Shown here one piece after another: positions 8,277 to 15,812 of a stretch of 21,635 nt of DNA. The notes beneath the pieces are model-generated. The model was given only the letters and a program-made list of their open reading frames with translations. It ran no database searches and was not told the DNA's origin. The stretch spans positions 1 to 21,635 of the forward strand of contig JAXFZX010000029.1 in NCBI GenBank assembly GCA_034184445.1, given 5' to 3'. The stretch comes from CALXZG01 sp034184445. Lineage in GTDB: Bacteria; Pseudomonadota; Alphaproteobacteria; CAAHEQ01; UBA3637. Within the stretch, counting starts at the first letter, position 1, and the number at the start of each line of letters is the position of its first letter. Made by a program: the position numbers and the translations under genes.

Positions 8277-8957
8277 TTATTCTTCTTTTAACAAACCATT
8301 TTGCACGCTGATTCGACGATCCATTTGAGCGGCCAATTCCGGATTGTGCGTAGCAATAAGTGCTGCCAGACCCGTTTCACGAACCAATTTCAGCAGTCCT
8401 TCAAATACACCGGTTGCCGTTTTAGGATCTAAATTCCCCGTTGGTTCATCCGCCAATAAAAGTGCCGGTTTGTTTGCCAAAGCCCTTGCAATTGCAACCC
8501 GCTGTTGTTCCCCGCCCGATAGTTCTCCAGATCGGTGCGTTAATCGGTGCATCAAGCCAACCTTTTCCAACAATTCTTTGGCCTGTATTTTGGCTTCTTT
8601 CGTACTTTTTCCGACAATCAATAAAGGCATCATCACATTTTCTAGTGCCGAAAAATCCGGCAACAATAAATGCGCCTGATATACAAAACCCATGGTGTCG
8701 CGCCGCAAAATCGTCCGACCAAAATCATCCATTGTTGATGCGTTTTTACCCATAACAAAAATCTGTCCTTTGGTGGGGGTGTCCAATAGACCGGCAATGT
8801 GTAATAAAGTTGATTTTCCCGAACCCGAAGGTCCCACCAGAGCCACTACCTCACCGGCCTTAATTTTTAAATCAATCCCGCGTAAGACTTTTAGAGCCGT
8901 TTCTCCCCGCCCATAAGTCCTTTCTATTTTTTGAAGTTCCAAAACGGGATTATTCAT
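8277..8957 (-). CDS. lolD: Lipoprotein-releasing system ATP-binding protein LolD
   Basis: ATPase of the Lol ABC transporter that extracts lipoproteins from the inner membrane for transfer to LolA. The protein has Walker A GPSGSGKST (42-50), a Q-loop (FVYQAHLLLPDFSALENVMMP), signature LSGGEQQRVAIARAL, Walker B LLLADEPTGNLD and the switch histidine in ATHN. The start is set at 8957 (226 aa), where the ATG overlaps the upstream permease stop by 8 nt, which implies translational coupling. A longer in-frame start at 9017 lies inside the permease gene and adds a non-homologous Arg-rich leader. MacB-type ABC ATPases are similar, but the partner permease makes LolD the better call. Confidence 0.93.
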   Translation of the reverse strand: MNNPVLELQKIERTYGRGETALKVLRGIDLKIKAGEVVALVGPSGSGKSTLLHIAGLLDTPTKGQIFVMGKNASTMDDFGRTILRRDTMGFVYQAHLLLPDFSALENVMMPLLIVGKSTKEAKIQAKELLEKVGLMHRLTHRSGELSGGEQQRVAIARALANKPALLLADEPTGNLDPKTATGVFEGLLKLVRETGLAALIATHNPELAAQMDRRISVQNGLLKEE

Positions 8958-10194
8958 ACCGAAGAGCCTCCACCGGATCCGTTCGTCCCGCTTTCCATGA
9001 CGGATAAAGCGTTGCAAGCAGCGATAAAAGAAGTGACATAATTGCTACAACCAAAACCTCGTTTAAATCCACTTTGGCCGGCAAATGAGACAAAAAGTAA
9101 ATTTCGGCCGAAAAAAGGTTTTTGCCCGAAAGCCCTTCTAACCAGTTCTTAATAGCATCAATGTTATAGCTGAATAAAAGCCCTAAAACCACTCCGGCCA
9201 AAGTCCCGACCGATCCCACCACAAGACCCGACATTAAAAACACCCGTTGTATTCCCCCACGCGACAAACCCATTGTGCGCAATATGGCGATATCTTTTGA
9301 TTTGTCCCTGACCAACATAATAAGCCCTGAAATCATATTAAATGCCGCTACAATGATAATCAATGTCAAAATTAAGAACATGACATTGCGTTCAACTTCT
9401 ATTGCATTAAAAAAGGCTTGATTGGTGTGTCGCCAATCATAAATCACCGCATCCGTCCCAACGGCATTTAAAGCCTTATCTTTCATTTCGTCTAAACGAT
9501 TCATATCGGAAACAAAAATTTCTAAATGCGAAACGGCATTTCCCATTTGGAAAAATGTTTGAGCCTCGCTAAGGGGCATAAAAATATAGTTATCATCATA
9601 TTGGAACATAGATGTGTTAAAGGTTCCTATTACCCGATAACTTTTCATTTTAGGGATTGTGCCAAAGGCTGTAATATTACCCTTGGGCGACAACAATGTT
9701 ATTTTATCCCCTTTCCTGGCACCTAACCGCTGTGCCAACCGATATCCCAGTATCACATGATTTTCTTTAAATTCCGTCAAGGAGTCACCAACATAGTTGT
9801 CTTTTAAAATGGCACGATTTAAAAAATCCTCTGACCGCATTCCGCGAACCAAAACACCGGAACCGGTATCATGGATGGTCGCCATGACTTGCGAATCGAT
9901 CACGGGAATAACGCTTTTAATTTCGGATATCTGGGATAGTCGTTCAGATTTTAAAACATAGTTTTCTAATTTATCTCCCCAATCGGGATAGACACCGATC
10001 GGCCCATTCAAACCCAAGACTTTATCCATTAATTCGGCTTTAAATCCGTTCATCACACTCATCACAATGATCAGTGTCGCAACCCCCAACATAATTCCTA
10101 AAAAGGAAAAACCGGCAATGACCGAAACAAACCCCGTTCTTTTACGGGATTTTAGATATCTGAAAGCCAATAATCGTTCTGTTTTTGAAAACAT
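8950..10194 (-). CDS. lolC: Lipoprotein-releasing permease LolC/LolE (LolF type)
   Basis: Membrane subunit of the lipoprotein-releasing ABC transporter. The 414-aa protein shows the N-terminal anchor (about residues 22-47, starting FVSVIAGFSFLGIMLGVA), a large periplasmic domain, then three helices of the FtsX-like permease fold (about 268-300, 315-345, 372-398). It ends with the typical ...LYPSWKAGRTDPVEALRYE. A single gene in place of separate lolC and lolE is typical of alphaproteobacteria, where one protein probably works as a homodimer; that is family knowledge, not visible here. It overlaps lolD by 8 nt and starts about 43 bp after sua5. Confidence 0.93.
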   Translation of the reverse strand: MFSKTERLLAFRYLKSRKRTGFVSVIAGFSFLGIMLGVATLIIVMSVMNGFKAELMDKVLGLNGPIGVYPDWGDKLENYVLKSERLSQISEIKSVIPVIDSQVMATIHDTGSGVLVRGMRSEDFLNRAILKDNYVGDSLTEFKENHVILGYRLAQRLGARKGDKITLLSPKGNITAFGTIPKMKSYRVIGTFNTSMFQYDDNYIFMPLSEAQTFFQMGNAVSHLEIFVSDMNRLDEMKDKALNAVGTDAVIYDWRHTNQAFFNAIEVERNVMFLILTLIIIVAAFNMISGLIMLVRDKSKDIAILRTMGLSRGGIQRVFLMSGLVVGSVGTLAGVVLGLLFSYNIDAIKNWLEGLSGKNLFSAEIYFLSHLPAKVDLNEVLVVAIMSLLLSLLATLYPSWKAGRTDPVEALRYE

Positions 10195-10237
10195 GGTTTT
10201 CTTTTACACCAATTGGGAAAGGTTTTCAAGTAAAAAT

Positions 10238-11188
10238 TTACTTTTTATAGGAAGCCCTACGAATGCGATCATTTATCGCAAGACCAAGCCCTTTATTCGG
10301 TATTGGTGCTATGGCGATCTTGGAAAAGGCCGTTTGCTCATCCGCACGGTGCATATAATCAAAAAGGTGACTGGCTGCCTCACACAAATCGCCCGAAAGG
10401 CTCAGATTTAAGGGAGCATCTTTTCCAACATCTCCAAATCCGATAAAAAATTCATCAAAATCGGGGACCGTCACATTAATCCGCAGAGGATGTGCAGGGG
10501 CATAGTGTTTTAGCATTTGTCCGGGAGAACTCGGCAGATCGGGATTACCGGCGGAAAGAATTACGGGTTCACCCAAAAAATCTTCAATATCCTCTTTGGC
10601 AAGCCCCCCAGGACGCAACATGATAACTTGTGGCCCTGTTAAATCAATAATGGTGGATTCTACACCGACCGCACAAGGTCCCCCATCCAAAATCATATCT
10701 ACGCGTTCCCCAAGACTTTCCCAAACATGTTTAGCCGTCGTAGGACTGATAGATTGGGAGCGATTAGCCGATGGTGCCACAATGGGAACACCGCTGGCTT
10801 CAATTAAATTCAGGGCTATGGGATGATTGGGCATCCGAACCGTCACGGTCGGGAGGCCCGCACATGCTAAATCCAATGCCGGCGACATATCTTTGCGTTT
10901 TAAAACAAAGGTTAAGGGCCCCGGCCAAAATCGTTTGGCAAGTGCCAATACCCGTTCATCCACAACGGCATAACCACCCAAAAAATCCGTATGTGCAATA
11001 TGGGAAATTAAGGGATTAAAAGTGGGTCTGTTTTTAGCCTCAAAAATATGGGCAACGGCACGCGCGTCATAGGCCGAAGCCCCAAGGCCATAAACCGTTT
11101 CTGTCGGAAAGGCAACTAAACCCCCGCTTTTGATGATTTTAGCCGCGCGGGCAATTGTATCCGAATCTGCCGAAAAAATATGTGTCAT
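10238..11188 (-). CDS. L-threonylcarbamoyladenylate synthase (Sua5 type)
   Basis: First step of tRNA t6A37 synthesis: makes threonylcarbamoyl-AMP from threonine, bicarbonate and ATP for ANN-decoding tRNAs. The 316-aa protein has the YrdC domain (about residues 8-200) with SGGLVAFPTETVYGLG and KxR-type substrate residues, SANRSQSISPTTA, and a C-terminal Sua5 domain after a linker (PSSPGQMLKHYAPAHPL, about 220-236). The length distinguishes the long Sua5 form from the short TsaC. t6A substrates include tRNA-Thr, such as the tRNA-Thr(CGU) 1 kb away, but the neighbourhood is probably coincidental. Confidence 0.92.
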   Translation of the reverse strand: MTHIFSADSDTIARAAKIIKSGGLVAFPTETVYGLGASAYDARAVAHIFEAKNRPTFNPLISHIAHTDFLGGYAVVDERVLALAKRFWPGPLTFVLKRKDMSPALDLACAGLPTVTVRMPNHPIALNLIEASGVPIVAPSANRSQSISPTTAKHVWESLGERVDMILDGGPCAVGVESTIIDLTGPQVIMLRPGGLAKEDIEDFLGEPVILSAGNPDLPSSPGQMLKHYAPAHPLRINVTVPDFDEFFIGFGDVGKDAPLNLSLSGDLCEAASHLFDYMHRADEQTAFSKIAIAPIPNKGLGLAINDRIRRASYKK

Positions 11189-11236
11189 CTTTTTTCCTTT
11201 ATGGACACCATATTACACCATTTTTATTCCAAAGTC

Positions 11237-11267
11237 AAAAAAAGACCCCCGCAGGAGTCTTTTTTTA
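11237..11267. terminator. Intrinsic terminator of the ferredoxin gene
   Basis: An A-rich/T-rich hairpin with a GC-rich core: AAAAAGAC-C-CC / GG-A-GTCTTTTT around the loop CGCA, one mismatch, with T-runs on both strands. It lies between the ferredoxin stop (11279) and sua5 start (11188), so on the minus strand it terminates the ferredoxin transcript. Confidence 0.75.
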
Positions 11268-11278
11268 AAGTTCATCCC

Positions 11279-11512
11279 TTATGCAGCCGGACATTCCGGG
11301 GCTTTTGTTGCATTAAATTCCACCCATTTTGCATCGGCTTCATCGGCGGATTGAATAGCACCTTGCGGGCATTCAGAAATACAAACACCGCAATCAATAC
11401 AGGTGTTCGGATCCACAACAACCTGAGTCCCAGCATCATGGAATGCGGCAACTGGGCAAACTTCAACACAGGACTTGCACATAACGCAAGAATCATTAAC
11501 TACTGATGGCAT
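11279..11512 (-). CDS. 2[4Fe-4S] ferredoxin
   Basis: A 77-aa low-potential electron carrier. Two complete cluster motifs are visible: CVMCKSCVEVCP (residues 9-20) and CIDCGVCISECP (38-49), both of the C-x2-C-x2-C-x3-C-P form, so two [4Fe-4S] clusters are expected rather than the 3Fe/4Fe set of FdxA-type proteins. The C-terminal tail (AKWVEFNATKAPECPAA) is short and acidic-polar. The electron-transfer partner is not shown by context. The gene is monocistronic, with its own promoter and terminator and GGAG before the start. Confidence 0.92.
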   Translation of the reverse strand: MPSVVNDSCVMCKSCVEVCPVAAFHDAGTQVVVDPNTCIDCGVCISECPQGAIQSADEADAKWVEFNATKAPECPAA

Positions 11513-11666
11513 TTTAATCTCCTTTTAATAAAAATTTATGCGTTTTGGCTTTTAACCCATTTTTAATAAAAAAGCAAGTATTATTTTTAAAATCTATCCT
11601 ATTTTATAATTTTCAACAACGCTGCTACCTCATCTTGATGATAAGAAGTGGCAAGAACTCAGGCAG
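11513..11666. other. Non-coding AT-rich stretch between ferredoxin gene and methylase remnant
   Basis: Holds the ferredoxin ribosome site and promoter (up to about 11577). Beyond that I see no intact gene. It is probably decayed island DNA. Confidence 0.4.
11549..11577 (-). promoter_or_regulatory. Predicted promoter of the ferredoxin gene
   Basis: Minus-strand TTGCTT (11572-11577) and TAAAAG (11549-11554) with 17 bp between them, about 37 bp upstream of the ferredoxin ATG. The -10 element is weak. Consensus only. Confidence 0.35.
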
Positions 11667-11921
11667 TTAATGACCTTCAATCACTTTGATTTCGTCGTCT
11701 GTCAGGTTATAGAGTTTATAAACCATAGAATCAATCTGTTTATCTGTGGTATCTATGGTGGATTTAATGGTTTTTGCCTGTTGTGATAGACGATTAAAAC
11801 GGTCATACCAATCATCTTTTAATGTTCCAGTTAGGTTTATCTTTTGTTTTTTTAATACATCAGTAAAACCAACCCAATCACAATCACACCAATTTTTTAG
11901 TGAAGAGTTGGTGTTTATATA
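11667..11921 (-). pseudogene. C-terminal remnant of an Eco57I-like N6-adenine DNA methyltransferase / type IIG restriction enzyme
   Basis: Minus-strand translation from 11921 to the TAA at 11667-11669 gives 84 codons with no start, ending ...TDKQIDSMVYKLYNLTDDEIKVIEGH. The pattern 'D-x-x-ID-x-x-VY-x-LY-x-LT-x-x-EI-x-x-IE' is the conserved extreme C-terminus of Eco57I/TaqI-class DNA methyltransferases and combined type IIG restriction enzymes. The preceding helical W-x-D/Q-Q-A-K-x-I-x-x-x-I-x-x-TD segment fits too. In-frame stops lie upstream and the catalytic NPPY part is absent, so this is a decayed fragment. It lies directly downstream of the host tRNA-Thr 3' end, where islands insert, so it is probably the residue of an earlier island. 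Confidence 0.7.
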
Positions 11922-11979
11922 TTATTTTTTCCAACAAAGCAAATGTTTTATTTAGGATTTTATGACAATATCAAAAAAA

Positions 11980-12035
11980 TGGTGCCGAGAATGTGACTTG
12001 AACACACGACCCACGCATTACGAATGCGTTGCTCT
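11980..12035 (-). pseudogene. 3' half of the host tRNA-Thr(CGU) gene, severed by the element
   Basis: The reverse complement is identical over 56 nt to the 3' part of the intact tRNA at 12337-12412, from the end of the D arm through the anticodon arm, variable loop, T arm, acceptor strand and encoded CCA. The 5' part is missing: after 12035 the sequence changes to element DNA. A T7 run follows the CCA on the minus strand, the original tRNA terminator region. No promoter is attached, so it should be silent. Confidence 0.9.
12018..12035. repeat. Left attachment-site core (18 bp)
   Basis: TTACGAATGCGTTGCTCT, identical and in the same orientation as 20740-20757. Identity between the two junctions stops on both sides of these 18 bases, so this is the crossover region. 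A third copy, inverted, lies within the element's own tRNA at 12357-12374. Confidence 0.9.
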
Positions 12036-12296
12036 GAAGTCTTTACACCTCAACACTGAAAAGGAATGTAGCATATTTGATGCAAAAAATCAAGAAAAAT
12101 AATTTTAGGGTTCTTTCTGTGTATAAGTATTTGATTTTTAAACTGTTATTCTTTTATAAATTCTAATATAGAATAGTCCTTAGGTTGTCCTAGAGTAGTG
12201 ATACTGGCCTTTGCCGTATTCTCAATACCTTTTCAGCGGTTAGCAAAAGGATTCAAAATGAAAAATAAAAAAATTGTGGGAATGATCAAAAAATAC
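12036..12296. other. Element left end: unique 86 bp, then diverged inverted copy of the host msrB-tRNA spacer
   Basis: 12036-12121 is unique to the element and has no gene. From 12122 on, the sequence matches the reverse complement of 20981-20992 and leftward: 12122-12182 is clearly similar to 20932-20992, the middle is weakly similar, and 12245-12374 matches 20740-20869 with only three mismatches. It thus copies the region upstream of the host tRNA-Thr in inverted orientation. No coding frame is seen. Confidence 0.8.
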
Positions 12297-12325
12297 TTGC
12301 ATTTTATTCATCTTTGATATATAAA
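12297..12325 (+). promoter_or_regulatory. Promoter of the element-borne tRNA-Thr
   Basis: TTGCAT (12297-12302), exactly 17 bp, TATAAA (12320-12325), with the tRNA 5' end 11 nt after the -10. The same promoter, base for base, is present in front of the severed host copy on the minus strand (20789-20817), which supports its functional importance. Confidence 0.8.
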
Positions 12326-12336
12326 TGCTTATTCGT

Positions 12337-12412
<76 letters not shown>

Positions 12413-12422
12413 CTTTTTATTC

Positions 12423-12454
12423 TAACTGCTTGATTTACAGGCAGTTATTTTTTT
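12423..12454 (+). terminator. Intrinsic terminator of the element tRNA-Thr
   Basis: 7-bp perfect stem TAACTGC (12423-12429) / GCAGTTA (12441-12447), 11-nt loop, followed by seven T's (12448-12454), 11 nt after the tRNA end. Confidence 0.75.
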
Positions 12455-12544
12455 ATCAAATCCAAATTATGGTTGTCCTAAATTGTCCAAAATGATGGCC
12501 GACGACTTTTGCTCTCAAAAAAACACTTCTGTTTTGAAAGGTGC

Positions 12545-12550
12545 TACAAT
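12545..12550 (+). promoter_or_regulatory. Possible -10 box of the ankyrin gene
   Basis: TACAAT lies 34 bp before the ATG at 12584 and downstream of the tRNA terminator, so a promoter is expected here. No good -35 element is visible at 16-18 bp upstream, so activation by a regulator is possible. Confidence 0.3.
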
Positions 12551-12583
12551 AGGTCCGTTCGTAATTTTAAACAGGAGTAATTT

Positions 12584-13213
12584 ATGGCGGAACAGAATAT
12601 GGATAGTAAAGCACAAAAACAGCAAAAAGAGAAGTTAATTCAAGAATTTTGTAATTTGGATTTGAAAAATGCAACCGTGGATGATGTGAAAGTTTATTTA
12701 GAAAAAGGAGTGCCAATTGATACACCTGATGAGTTTGATGAAACAGCACTTGTTAAAACCATTCGTGCCAAAAATAAAAATGTGGCAGAATATCTGATTT
12801 CAAAATCAGCCAATATCTATGCAACCAATGTATGCGGTGAAACAACAATGATGATTTGTGCTAAAAGGGGGTATTTAGATTTTGCTCAATTATTATCTGA
12901 AAATGGCTATAATATCAACCAAATGACACCTTTAACACACCAAAGTGTTTTAGTGTTAGCTATTTGGAATCATCGGACTAAAATGGTTAGTTGGTTGGTG
13001 GAAAATGGGGCTAATATCAATACGGTTGATGATACACTATGGACACCTTTAATGATGGCTTCATATTCTGGCTTTACCGATATTGTTGAAATCTTATTAA
13101 AGCATAAGGCTGATCCATTTAAAAGAAATGATAAGGGGATGACAGCTTTAGATCTTGCCACTTTTTATCATCAAGATGATGTGGTGGTATTGTTAAAAAA
13201 TTATATGGAGTAA
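12584..13213 (+). CDS. Ankyrin-repeat protein
   Basis: A 209-aa soluble protein made almost entirely of ankyrin repeats, with a charged leader (1-40). Repeats start near residues 45 (DETALVKTIRAKNKNVAEYLI), 80 (GETTMMICAKRGYLDFAQLL), 113, 147 (TPLMMASYSGFTDIVEILL) and 180 (MTALDLATFYHQDDVVVLL); spacers carry the GANIN / KADP-type turn. Ankyrin repeats mediate protein-protein binding. In host-associated bacteria such proteins are often secreted effectors, and they also occur in phage and defence islands. No signal peptide or catalytic domain is visible. AGGAG lies 6 nt before the ATG. The next gene begins 5 nt after its stop, so the two are coupled. Confidence 0.88.
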   Translation: MAEQNMDSKAQKQQKEKLIQEFCNLDLKNATVDDVKVYLEKGVPIDTPDEFDETALVKTIRAKNKNVAEYLISKSANIYATNVCGETTMMICAKRGYLDFAQLLSENGYNINQMTPLTHQSVLVLAIWNHRTKMVSWLVENGANINTVDDTLWTPLMMASYSGFTDIVEILLKHKADPFKRNDKGMTALDLATFYHQDDVVVLLKNYME

Positions 13214-13218
13214 AAAAT

Positions 13219-13677
13219 ATGCTAAATGATAATGAATTTTTATATATTGTCCCACTTAAAAATGTGTCTGTCCCAAAGGCTACATTAAATAAAGATTTTA
13301 ATGATTGGTCTATTTTAAACTTTCAACAATTAATTGATTTATATGGTAGCTTTAAGAAAATAACTTGGAAACGGAAAAAATCGTTACTTTATCTGGTAAA
13401 GAAATTTGATTCGCCCAGCAAGCTACGGTTATTAAAAAAAGAAACTTACTTATTTTTAGCTTTATTGAAGTGTCTTAATTACAAAAATTTAGGAGTTAAA
13501 ACTTTTATAGTGAAAGCAAAAGATTTTGATGGATACAGAATCTTAGATTTGCATAAAATTGGTTCCCATAATCAAAAAAGGATTCTGACTACACCTTTGC
13601 TAAGAAAGATTATATCCATTATGGAGATTGACGAAAAAATATCCGATTTATTTTATGAATTATTGTCAAAGAAGTAA
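13219..13677 (+). CDS. Unknown protein, shorter paralogue of the following gene
   Basis: 152 aa, no family recognised. It aligns along its length with the N-terminal 165 or so residues of the 301-aa product encoded at 13879-14784. Shared blocks are MLNDNE-LYIVP at the start, LNKDF--WSIL near residues 25-35, a leucine-rich segment (FLALLKCLNY versus LIALLRSLNY), and LTT-LL-KI-SI ending in FYELLSK. It lacks the second domain of the longer copy. It is basic and lysine-rich, with no signal peptide or TM segment. It follows the ankyrin gene by 5 nt, using a GGAG inside that gene's end, so it is translationally coupled to it. It may be a truncated duplicate or a genuine one-domain version. Confidence 0.75.
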   Translation: MLNDNEFLYIVPLKNVSVPKATLNKDFNDWSILNFQQLIDLYGSFKKITWKRKKSLLYLVKKFDSPSKLRLLKKETYLFLALLKCLNYKNLGVKTFIVKAKDFDGYRILDLHKIGSHNQKRILTTPLLRKIISIMEIDEKISDLFYELLSKK

Positions 13678-13878
13678 TAAATCAAAAATTTGCCATTAAA
13701 TGGTAAAAAAATTGATGTGGATAATTTTTTGATTTTACAATAACTTATTGAAAATAATAAAATATTATAAAAAAATATTTCTATTTTTAAAGCAAAAAGT
13801 TAATATTATGGGTCCAAAAATATGGCATAATATGATATAATAAAGATATCTTTAACAAAACAAACGAAGGAGGAAAAA
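13678..13878 (+). promoter_or_regulatory. Intergenic region with extended -10 promoter and strong ribosome site
   Basis: AT-rich spacer between the two paralogues. TGATATAAT (13833-13841) is an extended -10 element without a clear -35. A full AAGGAGG (13867-13873) lies 5 nt before the ATG at 13879. The second paralogue thus seems to have its own promoter and efficient translation. Confidence 0.45.
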
Positions 13879-14784
13879 ATGTTAAATGATAATGAAATTT
13901 TATATATTGTGCCATTTACAAATGTAAAGGTAGAAAAAACAGCACTTAACAAAGATTTTGGTGGCTGGTCCATTTTAACTGGGGAACAGTTGCTAAAATT
14001 ATATGATGATTGCAGGAATGTTTCTCTGGAAAATGAAGGGACATATTTTGTGAAAAAGTGCATAAAAGACGATACAATAAAATATGTGATTCAAGAAGAA
14101 AATTTATTGATTGCTCTATTAAGGAGCCTAAATTATTGTGAATTAGATATTTCCCAAGTTATTCTAGTGGGTAATAAAGGATCGAAATCATTAGAATATA
14201 TTCCGTATAATAGGAAAAATATTGATGTTGCCAATAGTAAAACCTACTTCTATCCAATAAAGACAAAAATGAAAGTGCTAACGACATCTTTATTAAAAAA
14301 GATTGATTCAATTATAGTGAGTGGTAAGCAAATACCAGTTTCATTTTATAAATTATTGTCAAAATGGAACCAATCTTTTGATGCAAATAGTCCTTGGGAT
14401 AAAACAAAATTGTTATATCCTATTTGGGATAAATTGATTTTATCTGTGAAAAATAAAACGGCGTATGACACGGATGAACTACTAAAAGAATTGATAGGGG
14501 TATATCCGGACAAGTATGCTGAAATTGAAAATTTTTTGGGGAAAATATATAAAGAGAATAAACTTCCTTTCAGTCCAGATTATATCCATTTAGCAAGAAA
14601 AATGAAGTTTGGAAAGAAAGGACAGGGAGCATCTAGTGAACTATTCCCATTGTTCTTGGGAAAACACGTTATACCAGTAATCCAAAGAATAATCTGGCAT
14701 TCATTGCTTAATTTAGCTACTAAGGGATGTGTTTATCCAAGATATATTAAGACTGAATATGATATTCAAAATATAACTGATTAA
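13879..14784 (+). CDS. Unknown protein, two-domain paralogue of the preceding gene
   Basis: 301 aa, no recognised family. Residues 1 to about 165 match the upstream 152-aa protein (see that entry). Residues about 166-301 form an extra domain containing WDKTKLLYPIWDKLIL, DELLKELIGVYPDKYAEIENFLGKIY and a basic stretch KMKFGKKGQGASSEL; it is mostly helical in character and lacks membrane segments or an obvious catalytic signature. The strong ribosome site and own promoter suggest good expression. The gene ends at a strong terminator shared with the convergent membrane-protein gene. With the ankyrin gene it forms an accessory module. Function unknown. Confidence 0.78.
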   Translation: MLNDNEILYIVPFTNVKVEKTALNKDFGGWSILTGEQLLKLYDDCRNVSLENEGTYFVKKCIKDDTIKYVIQEENLLIALLRSLNYCELDISQVILVGNKGSKSLEYIPYNRKNIDVANSKTYFYPIKTKMKVLTTSLLKKIDSIIVSGKQIPVSFYKLLSKWNQSFDANSPWDKTKLLYPIWDKLILSVKNKTAYDTDELLKELIGVYPDKYAEIENFLGKIYKENKLPFSPDYIHLARKMKFGKKGQGASSELFPLFLGKHVIPVIQRIIWHSLLNLATKGCVYPRYIKTEYDIQNITD

Positions 14785-14800
14785 AATTTTTTAATGAATG

Positions 14801-14829
14801 AAGAGGTGCAAAAATGCACCTCTTTTTTA
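14801..14829 (+). terminator. Strong intrinsic terminator between convergent cargo genes
   Basis: 10-bp stem AAGAGGTGCA (14801-14810) / TGCACCTCTT (14815-14824), 4-nt AAAA loop, followed by a T-run. It closes the plus-strand cargo. Its T-run abuts the stop of the minus-strand membrane-protein gene at 14827. Confidence 0.85.
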
Positions 14830-15798
14830 TTGTTGATGTATATCAATATAATAACACGGGTCAATTTCTACTGCTGCATTGTAGGAATCAATTTTAGCTA
14901 TTTTTCCAATCATGTTTAGCGTTGATTTTTTATTACCTACTTCATTTAAAAATTTTTCAATATTTTTGGGATCTTTTAAATGACACCGAATAGAATATTT
15001 TTGTTGTAGGCCATCTGTGCCTGTATCCGACAAGTAAATATCATCATCCATTCCATTCGAATAAGAAGAAACATGTAACGGTGTTTTAATAATTTTATTT
15101 AGATATTTGTCCCTTGTCGTTTTTTTCTTTCCTATTCCTTCATATGATAGGCGAACACACCTTAAATCATCTAAATCATTTTCACACCAAAAATCATGAT
15201 TATAACCACTTATATCGCCATATTTATTGGTTATAGTAGAAAAAATCTCTAAACCAGTTCCTTCGGGATGTTCTTTTCCCCGTATTTTGAATAGAAAACT
15301 TCCAAATTCAAAATCAGCAGGATAGGATGCATAATTATTTTCATTAAAAGCAAGATTATTTTCTGGTAAGATTGGTTTTGGCGATGAAATTTGTTCTATT
15401 TTTTCAGATTGAGGCTTATTTTGTTTTATCAAAGGTTGAGGATTTGATAAAACTAATTCTGGAGATGTAGCTTGTTTATTGTCAAATTTGGTTTCACCAT
15501 AATTTGTTTGTGAAGGAATATCTGAATCACTAAATATATACATCATAAAAAATAATCCCAAAATACCAAATACTATATCGGCATAAGGATTCTTTAATAA
15601 ATTTTTTTGCTGATCTTGATTGGAGATATTCGTTGAAGTTTCATTTGAAAATGCTTCATTTATTGCTGTATTAGAATTAGCTTCTATATTTTTGTTTTTT
15701 ACCCCCTTTATAATATCCTTAGTGATAATATAAAACAAGCCGACAACAACTCCGACAACAACTAAAAACATAGTTAAAACAAGTATCATTTGAATCAT
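14827..15798 (-). CDS. Two-TM membrane protein of unknown function
   Basis: 323 aa. A first hydrophobic helix (about residues 3-27, LTMFLVVVGVVVGLFYII) is followed by a polar, Asn/Ser-rich segment, then a second helix near 73-90 (IVFGILGLFFMMYIF), a low-complexity linker rich in Pro/Gln/Ser/Lys, and a compact C-terminal domain (about 165-323) with three cysteines (CENDLDDLRC, and IRC) and a terminal segment IGKIAKIDSYNAAVEIDPCYYIDI that resembles a beta-rich, perhaps OB-like, fold; the last point is speculative. Both the N- and C-terminal parts are probably on the same side of the membrane. It is 14 bp downstream of the UDG-like gene on the same strand and has GGAGG before the ATG, so the pair forms an operon. 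Confidence 0.75.
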   Translation of the reverse strand: MIQMILVLTMFLVVVGVVVGLFYIITKDIIKGVKNKNIEANSNTAINEAFSNETSTNISNQDQQKNLLKNPYADIVFGILGLFFMMYIFSDSDIPSQTNYGETKFDNKQATSPELVLSNPQPLIKQNKPQSEKIEQISSPKPILPENNLAFNENNYASYPADFEFGSFLFKIRGKEHPEGTGLEIFSTITNKYGDISGYNHDFWCENDLDDLRCVRLSYEGIGKKKTTRDKYLNKIIKTPLHVSSYSNGMDDDIYLSDTGTDGLQQKYSIRCHLKDPKNIEKFLNEVGNKKSTLNMIGKIAKIDSYNAAVEIDPCYYIDIHQQ

Positions 15799-15812
15799 AA
15801 TGTATTTCCTCC

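Noticed and set aside
11746..11955. 69-aa plus-strand ORF
   Set aside because: It is the antisense of the methylase remnant, whose minus-strand translation carries a recognisable conserved C-terminus.
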